DNA of 64,000 bases from Prochilodus magdalenae (Eukaryota > Chordata > Actinopteri > Characiformes > Prochilodontidae), in the NCBI GenBank assembly GCA_024036415.1, contig JAMWET010006778.1, positions 1,410,449 through 1,474,448 on the forward strand, in the 5' to 3' direction. Under the pieces are notes generated by a model. That model ran no database searches. It was not told where the DNA came from and worked only from the letters and a program-made list of their open reading frames with translations. The position numbers were made by a program, and so were the translations under genes. This document shows positions 13,426 to 24,494 of the stretch, piece by piece (the first letter of the stretch is position 1; each line of letters begins with the position of its first letter).

Positions 13426-14890
13426 TCATACACAGCAGCAGAGAGTGTAGCAGTTCAGTTTGGCAGCATTGCGTCCTGTCCCTGCATAGCGGTTCTTCTT
13501 GGGAAGCAGCAGGACAAAGGACACAGCCAATGACAGGTGGTAAAAGCTGTGCACATAAGCATAATCCCACTCCTGCAGGAACAAATGGAGATCATTAACA
13601 GAAATGTATACAGTTACTTCATGGTTGTGTAATTTGAAAGATTGATGGCAACGTCCTGCAGCTTTCATTACCTCAAAGTAGAAGCGAAGCATCAAAGCCA
13701 GGGCCCCGAAGCAGCACCCTGGTCCCACTTGTTGAGTGTACACACTTTTCTCTGGATAAAGGCCCTTCTTCTCTTTCATCTTTTGTAACTGGAATTAAGT
13801 GAACAAGTGATTTCAGCACTTTCAGTATGAATGTAATTACACACAAGGTCATGGAGGCTAACTGTTTTCATTCTTAAGCCTTATTGGACAAAGAGAGTAT
13901 CACTCTCATCTTGTATCACACAATGCTGTAATGTAACCGATTCCAACACCAGCTAACGAGCATCATTCTTCCATCTCTCACCCATTTGACTGTGATCATT
14001 AACACAGCTGTGCCGATGGGGCCAGAGTAAATCCCATAGCCCCAGCGATCCTGGTATATCCTCACAGCAGAGGTAAGCACTCCAAACATGGTGAGTGTGG
14101 AACGCTTGGGTTCGTCAAAATCCCCCAGTGCTGGAGGAGAGTGGAACAGGAGAAAATGAGTACACACTCTTCACACGACATGGTGGAATCTCAGACATAA
14201 ACAGATGTCATATTGTTAGCATGACTCTCAAAAATTAATATTCAACTGTCTTCTGCAACAACAGCGGTTTGCCACACTCAGGAGAACTGTACAACTCTTG
14301 AAATATTTATGTGGGATAACTGTAGAAATCTTGGAACCGGCCAGTCTGCACAGCTTAATTCCCATTTGTTTATTCTAAATTACTTCAAAAGCTTTAAGAT
14401 GTATTTTACGTAACACTGTAGTTCATTTTCACTCACCTAATAATGTGACCCATATGGAGATTGATGTACCATACACGCTGAAGTACTCCAAAATCTCGTA
14501 CTTCATGAAGCACAGAATAGACAAGCCTGGTCCATCACACGCATGATAGATCTACAATATGAACAACCACGGCACATTACCATTAACTTTATCGACCTGT
14601 AACCCTATCGACCAGTTTTTTTTTGACACTGACTTCTTTCATTACAGGGTCAAATTCATAATTTCTCATAATATAAAGCAAACTGAATAAAAGTTAGCCT
14701 AATTAAATGTTTAACAGCACACAATCCATGCAAATCTAGCCTGTAGGCCTCTTACCGATGTGAAGAACATGGTAAAGAAGTAGACCATGGCCTCCATGTG
14801 AAAGCCTCTCTTGGTGGCGACACTGGCTGCTGGCAGAAACACCAAACTGCTAATGGTAGGCAGCAGCATTTTAGCAATAAGAGCTCCCAT
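13426..14890 (-). CDS. mymk: Myomaker, myoblast fusion factor (5 exons)
   Basis: Minus-strand exons in transcript order: 14890-14756, 14551-14437, 14130-13982, 13788-13672, 13572-13426. Lengths 135+115+149+117+147 = 663 nt, giving 220 aa plus stop; human myomaker has 221. Splice sites are all GT-AG. The product is a multi-pass plasma-membrane protein of the TMEM8 family (PAQR-related fold), needed on myoblasts for fusion into muscle fibres. Recognisable segments include KRGFHMEAMVYFF (residues about 27-39), GDFDEPKRST, AVRIYQDRWGYG, and MKEKKGLYPEKSVYTQQ. The C-terminus LCCCV keeps the cysteine-rich end that in the mouse protein is palmitoylated and needed for function. The start at 14890 is chosen because MGALIAKMLLPT aligns with the vertebrate N-terminus; an upstream in-frame ATG at 14929 is probably 5' UTR. 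Neighbour adamtsl2 matches the human gene order. Confidence 0.97.
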
Positions 14891-14996
14891 TTTCCTGGAT
14901 TTGAGTTTGGCTGCAAATCTCCAGAGCAAAGTGAAGAACAGATTAAAGATAGAGCGAATGAAGTGTTGTCCTGCTCCTCACTCCTTCACTGGGCTA

Positions 14997-15104
14997 CAGC
15001 TGGTCCTTTGGAGGGCCTTTAAAGTTTAAATGGCTCAGGGAGCAGAAGAGGGTGCCTGCATGTACCCTGTGATTAGCGGAACAGCTGTCAGCTTGCAGCA
15101 GTTG
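14997..15104 (-). promoter_or_regulatory. Putative mymk proximal promoter: TATA-like motif and three E-boxes
   Basis: About 130 bp before the mymk start codon lies a TTTAAA-type TATA-like motif (15018-15030). Three CANNTG E-boxes lie close by: CAGCTG at 14997-15002, CAGCTG at 15082-15087, and CAGTTG at 15099-15104. CAGCTG is a preferred MyoD/myogenin site, and zebrafish and mouse mymk are known to be driven by myogenic bHLH factors through proximal E-boxes. The first E-box lies between the TATA-like motif and the ATG, so it may be downstream of the transcription start. Function is inferred from motif and position only. Confidence 0.5.
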
Positions 15105-18047
15105 TAGTGGGTGCACAGTCACCACCTTGTCACACATTTTTGAGATTCTAGAAAGTGCACTGCAGTGACACCAAGCAGGACCCAAGCAAAGGCTAATCAT
15201 TTTTACATACTTACAGTGCAGGGTTACAACATCTTAACACTGTTAAAACTTCATCCAAGTGCTGCCTGCCAAAATATTCCAAGGCTACCTCATGGTTGGG
15301 TGTGAACTGCAAAATTGAATTCTTTGAAATATGTTTTCTCTTCTTTGTTGGTCAGTCTGGGCAGTACCGTGTTGAGTCTTAGTCGTGTTGTTCCTTATGG
15401 GTGAATCGATCCTCAGCAGTGGCTGTAGAAACAACTGTCTCTTTTGGGTTATTGATGTTGGCCATGTGAAAGGAATCCGCAGTACCTGTATGCGTCACTG
15501 CCGCCCTCTTGACGTGAATGTGGTTCGGAGGGTTGAAAGAATGCGATTGGTTTAGGGAAGCAAGACGACAGAGATGCAGTGTCAGAGAGCGTGGAGAGTG
15601 TTGTGAACTTTTGGGAGTCTACAGACAGGGCAGTGTCCGCTAAAATGAGATGTGAGGTTGAGGCTGGGTCTATATATTGTGCCATGCTTTCAATATGCAT
15701 TTCATGAGACCTGCAGCATGTCGGCAAGTGCATCAATAATACACTTTACAATTCAAAACTATGCCTTCAGCCGGTTGATTCATATCTGCCTTTGTTTATT
15801 TAGTAGAAAATATTTAAATTAGTAGTTAGAAATTCATAAACAACCGAAGAGCCACTTTCAGTCAGGAATACGAAGTGGACAGCTGTGATCCTGCTTTGAT
15901 TTCTTATTTGCCTAGCAGTGTAAACTCTGTTGCCTCAAGTTGCTTTATTATTACATCAGCTGACAGTGACACAGTCACATCCCTTTGTCCTTCCTATTTG
16001 AAGATCTTCCCCCAAATGTTGCCATATTTAAACTTCCCATCAGCACGAAGATTCCTTAGTCTGTTATTTTGAACAAGAGTGAGAGTCCATCTTGAGGCCG
16101 AGAGGCTGCTCACAGTTGCCCTCTACCCTCAGCTGTCACACCTGCCGTTGCGACACAAAGAGTGCAGTGTTACAAGGGTGGAAGGCCACGCCTGACATTC
16201 CCAAAGTGACTTTGTAAATCTATCCCTCAAGAAGGCAGAGAAAATGCCAAGCTCAGACTTGGATTGAAGGCCTGCGCTCAGGACTGCACTGTTTTGCCCA
16301 GTCAGTGTCCCTTTCTTGTAGAGGATTGGAATGAGGAGAAAGGCTTGTGCTGACTGGGGTTAAAGGCCACATGCTGAAAGTGCACTGTCATTACTTTCAC
16401 TCCAACACATTCTGCTTCTTAAATTCTCCATGCTGTGGAGCATCTAAATCCAGCATTTACAGGTTAATTCTATTGAATTTAGTATAAACAAATTATGTTC
16501 CGTGTACTACCTTGCTTATGAGGATTGGTTTCCTACATCCTGTTTGAGTCAGCCTTGAAAGTATAGCTTCTTATTTCGACTGAAATTCCATTAAAGACTG
16601 TACTTTGACAAAATTGACTTAAAGGTGTCCCAGAATGGAAAACTGTATTTACAGTATGCTGACAAGGTTAAAGAACCCCTAACTTCAGTTTTATACTCTT
16701 CATAAAAAAGGAATTATATGCAGAACATGGAACTGACTTACTGTTTACCTCAAACACGTTCTGTTTCTTCTTTAAACACAAATCCCCAATTTGTAAAAAT
16801 GGCGCAGTAAAATGAGCCAATTCCAAAATTCTAGACTGGCATGTAATAATCCTGACTTATTAATATTTAGGAGGAGCCATTCCAACTTTATTAACATCAC
16901 AACACCAATCAAAACCTGTCAGTAGCAGCCATGTTGTATAACTGTTTTCTACAATTTGAGAGCTGAAGTCAGATCATTCTAAAAATAAAACCTTCATATT
17001 GAGCTAACAACTTTAACTTACTTTGTGGTGTTTTCAAGATCGAAAGCAAATAGCTAATATGGATACTGTTAGCATAGTTAACTAAATAGTATGATGACAC
17101 AACATTTACATTAAGGTAATTTTATTTTTCTGTCTGTGACAGTGTTGCTTCTGTTTCTTGCCTTGTGTAAACCAGCAAATCAGAGCATAGCTTATTAAAA
17201 TATTCATGAGCTCATCAAAAAGGGAAAACAGCTCATTTCATTCTAGGATGAAATCAAAGGTTGTAAACAGGCATGTGACACACCATCTGGGCATCTTTTG
17301 CCCCGGCCCCGACATTACAAAAGAATTTAAAATACTGAATAAATGTGCCACCTTTAAACCAGCTGACTTCAATCTCTGTTTATGGTTTTGTTTAACAAAA
17401 TGTAAAGAACAAGATTACAGTAATACAGATGAGAGGAATTGGGGACAACAAGAAAGCTTTTTACACAGCTGCCTCTGTTATGCTGGTGGGCTTTATTACA
17501 CGAGAGCCACTTCTTAGGTCCAACCTTAACATTTTTATTGGATTAAGGTCTTGACACAGCCATTCCAATATGTGTGCCTTACCTGTTCCTTGTAGACTAT
17601 CTTGTGTTTTTAGGGTTGTTGTTGTTTTGCAGGTTCCACTTTCTGGTAAGATTTAGTTTAGGCATAGATGCCCTAACATTCTCCTGTGTAATGCATCCCT
17701 GAATTTACAACTCAATTAAATGATGGAAAGCTGCCCTGTTCCAACAGCAGCACAACACCCCCAAAATACAGTACCACCACTACCATGTTTCAAAGTTTGA
17801 ATGATGTGCTAAAATTAACGTTTCTTAAAAACTACTAAATCTTTTATTTAAGCCACAATAATACATTTTTCCTTAGCCATCCATAAGTTCACATCTTTTT
17901 ACCAAAAATATTTTACCACCATTTAATACTGGAGTACTTTGTTCAGTACATTGATGAATAACTATGTAACTGTTTATGTTATTTAATTGGGTTTATTTTA
18001 GTTAACTGTAGTTTACTCTTTATCTGTTGTACGTTAAATGAATAACT

Positions 18048-18330
18048 GAAGGTCATTCAGAGTGCTTTGGTGTGAAATCGTTAATTGCAGAGACTCTTTT
18101 TACAGTCGTGGTACCAAGAACCGGAGGTCATCATATCTGCAGCACAAATATAGCTACCTTATTTACTATGCAAATCCACCAATCAGATAATCCCTGGAAC
18201 AGTGTTCTGTGGAGATTTTATTGCCACAACCCCTTGGTGCAAAAATATATGTGTTCAAGAGTGGCCTGGGACCTCCTAATTAACATCTTGGACCACCTAG
18301 AAGTATTGTAAAACCCCAGTAATAGGGGAG
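18048..18330. repeat. Dispersed repeat, family 1 copy
   Basis: Shares ordered blocks with 34381-34500, 41060-41160 and 59533-59620: a 'tttggtgtgaaa' block and a gagact...ggtac...ctacaacg/caaatgtagct...ttatttac block. Copies are strongly diverged, so boundaries are approximate. Family not identified. Confidence 0.45.
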
Positions 18331-19984
18331 TGCCAGGTAGTATAATTAAAAGTAAACTTTAAAGGGTAGATGAATAAGATATCTGTTATCCCATCCCTAG
18401 AACATCCAGAAAAGAGCATTTAGTTAAACCAAACATTTTATTGCTATTGAAGCATTGCTAGGTGGTATTCAATTTACTGTTCAGCACACTGTGCATATAT
18501 CCCTCCGCCATGAAGAGTTTTAATTACATGTTAGGCCAAAACTATATTATCACTAAACTATAGTTAAACAGTCTCAGACATGACCATTCATAACCATGGA
18601 ATAACCTTCAATACAGGGAGCTTCAAGATGCATTAAACACTTCTGATGCCTGGATCGCATTACCACCACTGTAAACACACAAACAAGTTTCTCTAGAGCA
18701 GAGCATTTCACATCCGTTCACTTAGAATGACATTTTCATTTGAACCATTTAATAATGTAGAATTTTTTAATCAATGGAGTTCCCCTTTATGTTTCAAGTG
18801 AGGAATGTTAAGCTTATGACAAATAGCTTTTAAACTGGCCTTAGAGCCTAAACATTGCAACCATAACTCAGTAGTCTGGCACAATACGTCTAGGGGTCAA
18901 GCCTTTTACTGTCAGAAGACAGTAATTCAATTCAAATTGCAGCTGTAGTATTAGTCAGAAAAAATGCAGTTCCAAATTTCCCCAGATTGTTCTGTGCTAC
19001 ATTGAAGCCTCAATGAAGTTCTAGAAGTCACATTTTCTGCCTCTCACAGCACACAAGTTTCACTCTGGAAGGAGGGTCAAAAACAACTTTTTTTATTTTT
19101 TCAAATCTGAAGCAAGTGTGGGTAAACAGATTTTTTTGTTTATCTGATGGAGACCGTTTTGATGGACACAGTTGTTGCTGTGCTAGTCCAAGGTATGTAT
19201 TTTTATATTCTCTTGCAAAGGCTGTGGCAAATGACCAAAAGCTACCACATATTTGTTTGGTCTGATATTTTAGTCGCAGGATAAACTTCCTGGATTATTT
19301 TCCTGGAGGATATTTAATGTGTGTTGCCTAAAAGCTCCACTCAGCCTTACCATACCCACTTTCCTTAACCCGACTAAATGAATACCCATCTCTATAAACC
19401 TGTGCTCGAAAGTGTTAATGTTCACCTTATAAATAAACCTAAATAGAAACTGTTTATTTGAGGATTGTACAGGCAGGTAGCATAGGGGAGGCTGTTCTGT
19501 GGCCCTAATAGACACAGCAGAAATACCTTTCTCACAACACCCTTTAATGTGAGAGGAATAGTTGTTTTGGTTGGGAGTGCAGTGGATGCATTCATGTGTG
19601 GTACATTAGGCAGGATAAGAACACCAGGTCAGAATAGGCCCATTGATTCTTAGCCCCACATTCCCTATCAGGGCGTCTATCAAGCAGCCCTTAAAAATTA
19701 CAGAAATTAGAAAGATATTATATTTTGGACAGACAAAAATGAAAGTATTTTAAGTTTGTTAGTTTTTAATATCCTTGTTATTTCCAGCTCAAGTGTTTGA
19801 GATTTTAATTTTTGTTTCAGTCTGAAATCATTTTAGGCTCTTTGTTTAACCCACCCCCAATCCCCACTCGACACACACCCAGTTTTGGGAAAAACTTTTT
19901 CGTATTTCCTCTTGTGTGTTTACAACCAATATGTCTCGAGAGCTTTTTTCCCACACAACACCTCGCTTTCGAAGTATGGTGAGT

Positions 19985-20010
19985 TCACACACACACAGAC
20001 ACACACACAC
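19985..20010. repeat. (CA)n microsatellite
   Basis: CA dinucleotide tract with one interruption (ACAGACAC). Confidence 0.85.
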
Positions 20011-20699
20011 TTCCAGTGTTTGCTGCCTCGTAATTTGAGGGTTTTTAAAGAGCGGCCATTCCTCCAGACTTGCAGACTGTGCAAATCTCCTGAACTATGT
20101 CTATCACCATACAGATCTGCGGTCTGAGAGCGGTGCTTGATTGAGCTTTTAGTGTAGCAGAGCGTCCCTAATGCACAGAGCAGACGCACGGGCAGCCGAG
20201 AGAACATGTGGTCTTTAAATGCACGCGTCTCACACACAGGCATGGTGGTCTCAACTATCTGCCTCGGCTGGCCAAACTCTTGCTCTCTTATGCTCTCTAA
20301 TTCATCCTGCCTAGGTATTTCTCAGTGTATTTCTTTCTTTCTTTTTTTTGGTTTGTTTGTTTGTTTGGATCTAAGATTGTCACAGTCTTCTCATCATCTA
20401 CTTACATCTCTATGCCTATTTTTCTTATATGGCCTGTTATGGTGGCCTTCTTAACACTCTGCTGCCCGGTAAGGCTTAATACTACATGTATTACTTACTA
20501 ACTCCTACAGATAATTCAGTAACTACTCTAAAAATGATATAAAAGCTATGAATAAAATGTAGCGCATACCCACAGACAGGCCTTAATGGTATATAAGGGG
20601 AATGATGATGGGTCTGTCTGTCTCTCCCACCCTCTCTCCCTTTCTTTCTGTCTCTGTGGAGGGGGATATTCAAGGCTAGCAGTGGCATACAGGATTAGA

Positions 20700-21268
20700 C
20701 ATTAAATACTAGAAGGAGGCTGAGGAGAGCCTGATATTAGACCGTGAGGCCAAGGCAAGAGGGTGAAGGGGGGCTGTGCTGCTGTGCTGCTGTGATGCGG
20801 AGGGGTGCTGGAGGGGTAGGGGAGGAGGTGAGGGGGTGGGTGGTTGCTCTGTGGGAAACGACGACTTCCTCCCTGTCTGTCTGTGAGCTGAGCCCAGTCG
20901 ACAGCAGTCTGGCTGGGGCTCCTGGGGCTGGGGCTCTGCTCCACAGCTCAGCAGCAGCAAGCAACAGCAGCAACAGCGGCAGCAGCCCTCAGGCTTGGCA
21001 CCAGCTGAGTGCTTTCACGTGGGCGTTCCCTCAATGCTGCCACTCTCTTCCTGCTGGGCTAGAAGCAAAAGCGAGAGGGTGGGTGGGTGTGAGGGAGGGA
21101 TGAGGGGGTGGGGGTGGTGGGGTGGTTGTTGAGAGGAGGGATGCAGATGTACACCTTACCCTCCTTGCAAGACACATCCTCAGAGCACACCATTACTGAC
21201 CACCACTGCCATCACCACCCACACTGCCCAGCTACCACTCAGCTCCACTACAGCCCCGAAGACTGCAG
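20700..21268 (+). promoter_or_regulatory. adamtsl2: Probable adamtsl2 promoter and 5' non-coding exon
   Basis: A GC-rich, CAG- and G-run-containing block ends in a strong donor, CTGCAG|GTAAGG, with the exon's last base at 21268. The first coding exon of adamtsl2 at 24494 starts directly after a clear acceptor (CCCCTCAG), so a spliced leader must exist upstream. This is the only good donor seen in GC-rich DNA in the right place. The transcription start is not visible; no TATA box was seen. Confidence 0.5.
20948..20984. repeat. CAG/CAA-rich short repeat
   Basis: Imperfect CAG, CAA and CGG triplets within the GC-rich block upstream of adamtsl2. Confidence 0.7.
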
Positions 21269-21293
21269 GTAAGGATGTGGGCAAATATTTACT

Positions 21294-21300
<7 letters not shown>

Positions 21301-21324
<24 letters not shown>
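21301..21324. repeat. (TG)n microsatellite
   Basis: Twelve TG units shortly after the putative leader donor of adamtsl2. Confidence 0.9.
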
Positions 21325-22285
21325 GTGGGCGGGAGGCGAGGGGGGGCTTGAGAGCAACTTTTTGAAAAGAGACAGCTAAGCCAGACAGAATAGACACATG
21401 TTCCACAGCAAAACAAACCCAAACAGTGTAGACTTTTCTGCAGCACAGCCATGCTGATGTAAATCACTGGACTGGACTTGGGATGTATTTGGATATAACT
21501 TTTTGAATTGAATGAATTATGTGGTATTTGTCTGCCACTGAGTCTTGACTCTAAACAGCAAAAGAAAAATAAATCTTGGACACCTAAAAGAAAACTTTCA
21601 CCCAGGAGCATTAAGCATTAACTTTAGCATAACACGCTAGATCATATTGAAAAGAAAGAATATCTGGGTTGAAAAGGTCAAATCTATATAATATTTTAAG
21701 ACACTTAAAAGAAATATATACAAATGTGTGAATTTATATGAAAACAAAATTTTTATTTTATCACCCCTGAGTAATTGTGAATAATTAATGGTAGAATACA
21801 GCCACTGATGTAAATGAAGTATGTGGCATAAACTGTTATAGCTTAAATATCAGTGCTTGAAAAAAATTAATCTGGAAAGGTGCATTCCACGACCCCCTTC
21901 CCCGTGGAACTGAAATGGGTGGTTTAGATGATTTGTAAGTTAAGAAAGCGATCAATCTGATGTTAGGCTACCAAGTTGCTTCTTGAATAAATCAGTCAGG
22001 ATGAGGAATGGCAGAGGGCAACCACAAAACATCAGGGAGCACTCCGCGATGGACAAGATCCAGTACAATCAAATATGAAATCTGCAGGTAACAGATCTTT
22101 GGATGGGGATTTTTTAAAGGCACACAGATGATAAAAGCAAAGCGGCATGAAGATCGTGATGCAGAACAGTCACAGTTCTTCCTCAAACAGCATAATTTTG
22201 TGTATTTTAACATTATGACCTGCACTAAAGATCTGAATGTATGCTGGATCAGTGGGTCCCAAACACTGCATTATTGTCCCTGCTC

Positions 22286-23182
22286 CAGAGATGGCCACAA
22301 GTCACAAAATACAAGTCCAAGTCAAGTCACGAGTCTATAAGTTAGAGTCCAAGTCAAATCATGAGTCTTTAGGCTAGAGTCCAAGTCAAGTCTTAAGTCA
22401 ATTTACACAAAGCATATATAGTAACTGTAGCATTAAAACAACTGTAGATTAAAAAAACACAACAGATTAACTTTTTTTACAGTCCAACATTATTTTCTTT
22501 TTTGTCTAAATGCTACATATTTCCTTACAATATTCACTCTAACAAAAAATGACATACTCTACAACTCTCAAACAGAACAAACTAGAAGCAATATCACTTT
22601 TTGTTTCGGCACCATACTCTGCCTCAAACACTTCCTGTATCAGGCAAGCTTAAGGGGTTAACACTGTATGTTATATAGCTGGAATGATGGCTAAACGGCT
22701 AACCGGCTACCTATCCGGGTGTGTTTTCAGATGCCTAACGAAGTTTGATGTGGTCAGTCCAGTGTCTTTAATTTGTTTCCCACACTCTTTGCACGTTACC
22801 ACTCTTCTGTTATATGCTAGGATTTTGAATTCCCTGTAACCAAAGGCTACCACGTACGACAAAGCCATGCAACAGTATTGTGTTTACACTTGGCGCCGCT
22901 CACTGATATAACGCACGCGCTGAAGTCGGATGTTGTCGGTGTCCGTGGGCCGTGTCCCAAATCAACGAAATAAAGTATACATACACAAAGGACTTATTTT
23001 TCTGTAACTTCCGCACACCGTGCCTAGATGGTAATGGAAAGAAACTTGATGTTCATGTGTTATTTTGGACCGAGTCGAGTCGAGAGTCATTATAGACGAG
23101 TTACAAGTCAAGTCTGAAGTCTATTTATATGCAACTCAAGTGCGACTCGAACTCGAGTCGCTAACTCGAGTGCCCATCTCTG
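22286..23182 (-). mobile_element. hAT-superfamily DNA transposon, internally decayed, perfect 8-bp target duplication
   Basis: The 897-bp element is flanked by identical 8-bp repeats CCCTGCTC (22278-22285 and 23183-23190), the duplication length typical of hAT. Ends are short inverted repeats: CAGAGATGG at the left and its complement CCATCTCTG at the right. Both ends carry many copies of an AAGTCAAGTC / GAGTC motif, typical of subterminal transposase-binding repeats. On the minus strand, 22860-22713 encodes a BED-type zinc finger: CKECGK, a linker of about 20 residues, then RHLKTH, with an upstream FGYREFK aromatic segment. No catalytic transposase core follows, so it is non-autonomous. It lies in the intron between the adamtsl2 leader exon and coding exon 1. 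Confidence 0.88.
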
Positions 23183-24494
23183 CCCTGCTCTAACATGCTC
23201 AGAACAAGTTTGTTAATTATCTGAGCAAGTAAAACACTGAAATGTTCAAGGTGTAAGTACTTCACGACAAGTGTTGGAAACCACTGTAAGATATAAAGCA
23301 CTGTTGAAGTGTGCAGTCAAACTGACAACCTGGAGAAACATCATGCACTTGTTGCTCCTCTGCAGCCAAGCTCTGAGAGCTGTGAATGACCTCTACTAAA
23401 CTCTTTTCCTGTCTTCGAGACTATATCATCGGACTGCTGGCCAGCAAGCGATGAACGATCACCCTGTCAGTTTTCCACTCTGGGCTGCAAACGTGACTTG
23501 GTCCTTGAGAATTGAGAAAGCCCCAAGTCTTGGTGAGAAGCAGCTCATCCAAAGAAGGATGAGTCTGCTGCTTCCAGCCTCCAAACCAGGGCTAGCTTCC
23601 CCATTCCCAAATTCCCACCCGCCCCCCACCTCAGGGGAATAGCCCTGCTGTCTGTCTGCTGCCAGGGAAAGAAAAACACCTCCCATACCCCTCCCCTTTC
23701 CTCTGAGCAGAGGCCCTGGGTGGGGGGTGGGGGGATAGCCTGTGTTTACTCTCCTCCATGGCCTGGGAAGCTCAGAGGAGTAAGGTCTGTCTCAGCGGCA
23801 GAGGGCTTGCTACACCGGGTCCATGGGAGACGGGTGTTTGGTGAGCTGGCGGTGTTCCAGCTGTGTCTGGGCCGAATAATGAAGTCCAGGTGCTCTTGTG
23901 GGTAGTTTAAGACACCTGTCACCAATATTTAGTGCCAGAAAAAGCCAGACTGCAAACAGAGCTCAACGATCTGTTTGCTTATTTTAAGTAGCCAACCTAA
24001 CTGGAGGTGCGGATCTGATGTGGAGACCCCAGATGTAAAGAAGGCAATGTGAGACCGTTTCCTTCAATCAGATGTTGCTAGTATACCTGATATCTTTCCG
24101 GTCAATAGTGGTCATTCAGGTGAAGGGAGAAGAATAATGGCTTATTTGTGTAGGATTTCAACAGGCCAGTTATGCAAATCCCAATGCAAAGTCCTCTCTG
24201 TTTCTCATACTAGTTGTAGAGGTTTTCAGGTGTGCCAGCTGCGAAATATATTGGCCTGTGGGGCCTGCAATTAATCAGCCCACAGCGGTCCCACGCCAAT
24301 GCTGAAAATACCACATAGCCAATGCTGCTTATTTGAGGACACCGTAAGTACCAGATTGAACATTTAAAGTTTTAGGTGTGAACTAGTTCAAAGCCACATC
24401 CACTTGTTGGTTCCATGCCTTTCAACAGAACTAATTAAACTGGTGTTTCCAGAGGCAATAAACTTTCCTTTTACCACGTCTTTGCCCCCTCAGG

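Larger units (their letters stand above)
15200..20700. other. Intergenic region between mymk and adamtsl2
   Basis: mymk and adamtsl2 diverge across this region. No exon could be supported. It contains a copy of a dispersed repeat (18048-18330), a (CA)n tract (19985-20010), and AT-rich unique-looking DNA. Shared muscle or connective-tissue enhancers could lie here, but nothing in the sequence identifies them by eye. Confidence 0.5.

Noticed and set aside
20744..21103. Open frame of 119 codons in the GC-rich block upstream of adamtsl2
   Set aside because: Low-complexity composition (G, A, S rich), overlapping open frames on both strands, no homology; better explained as 5' leader and promoter DNA.
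21180..21611. Minus-strand open frame of 143 codons
   Set aside because: Runs through a (CA)n microsatellite (repeated TH residues) and shows no domain; chance frame.
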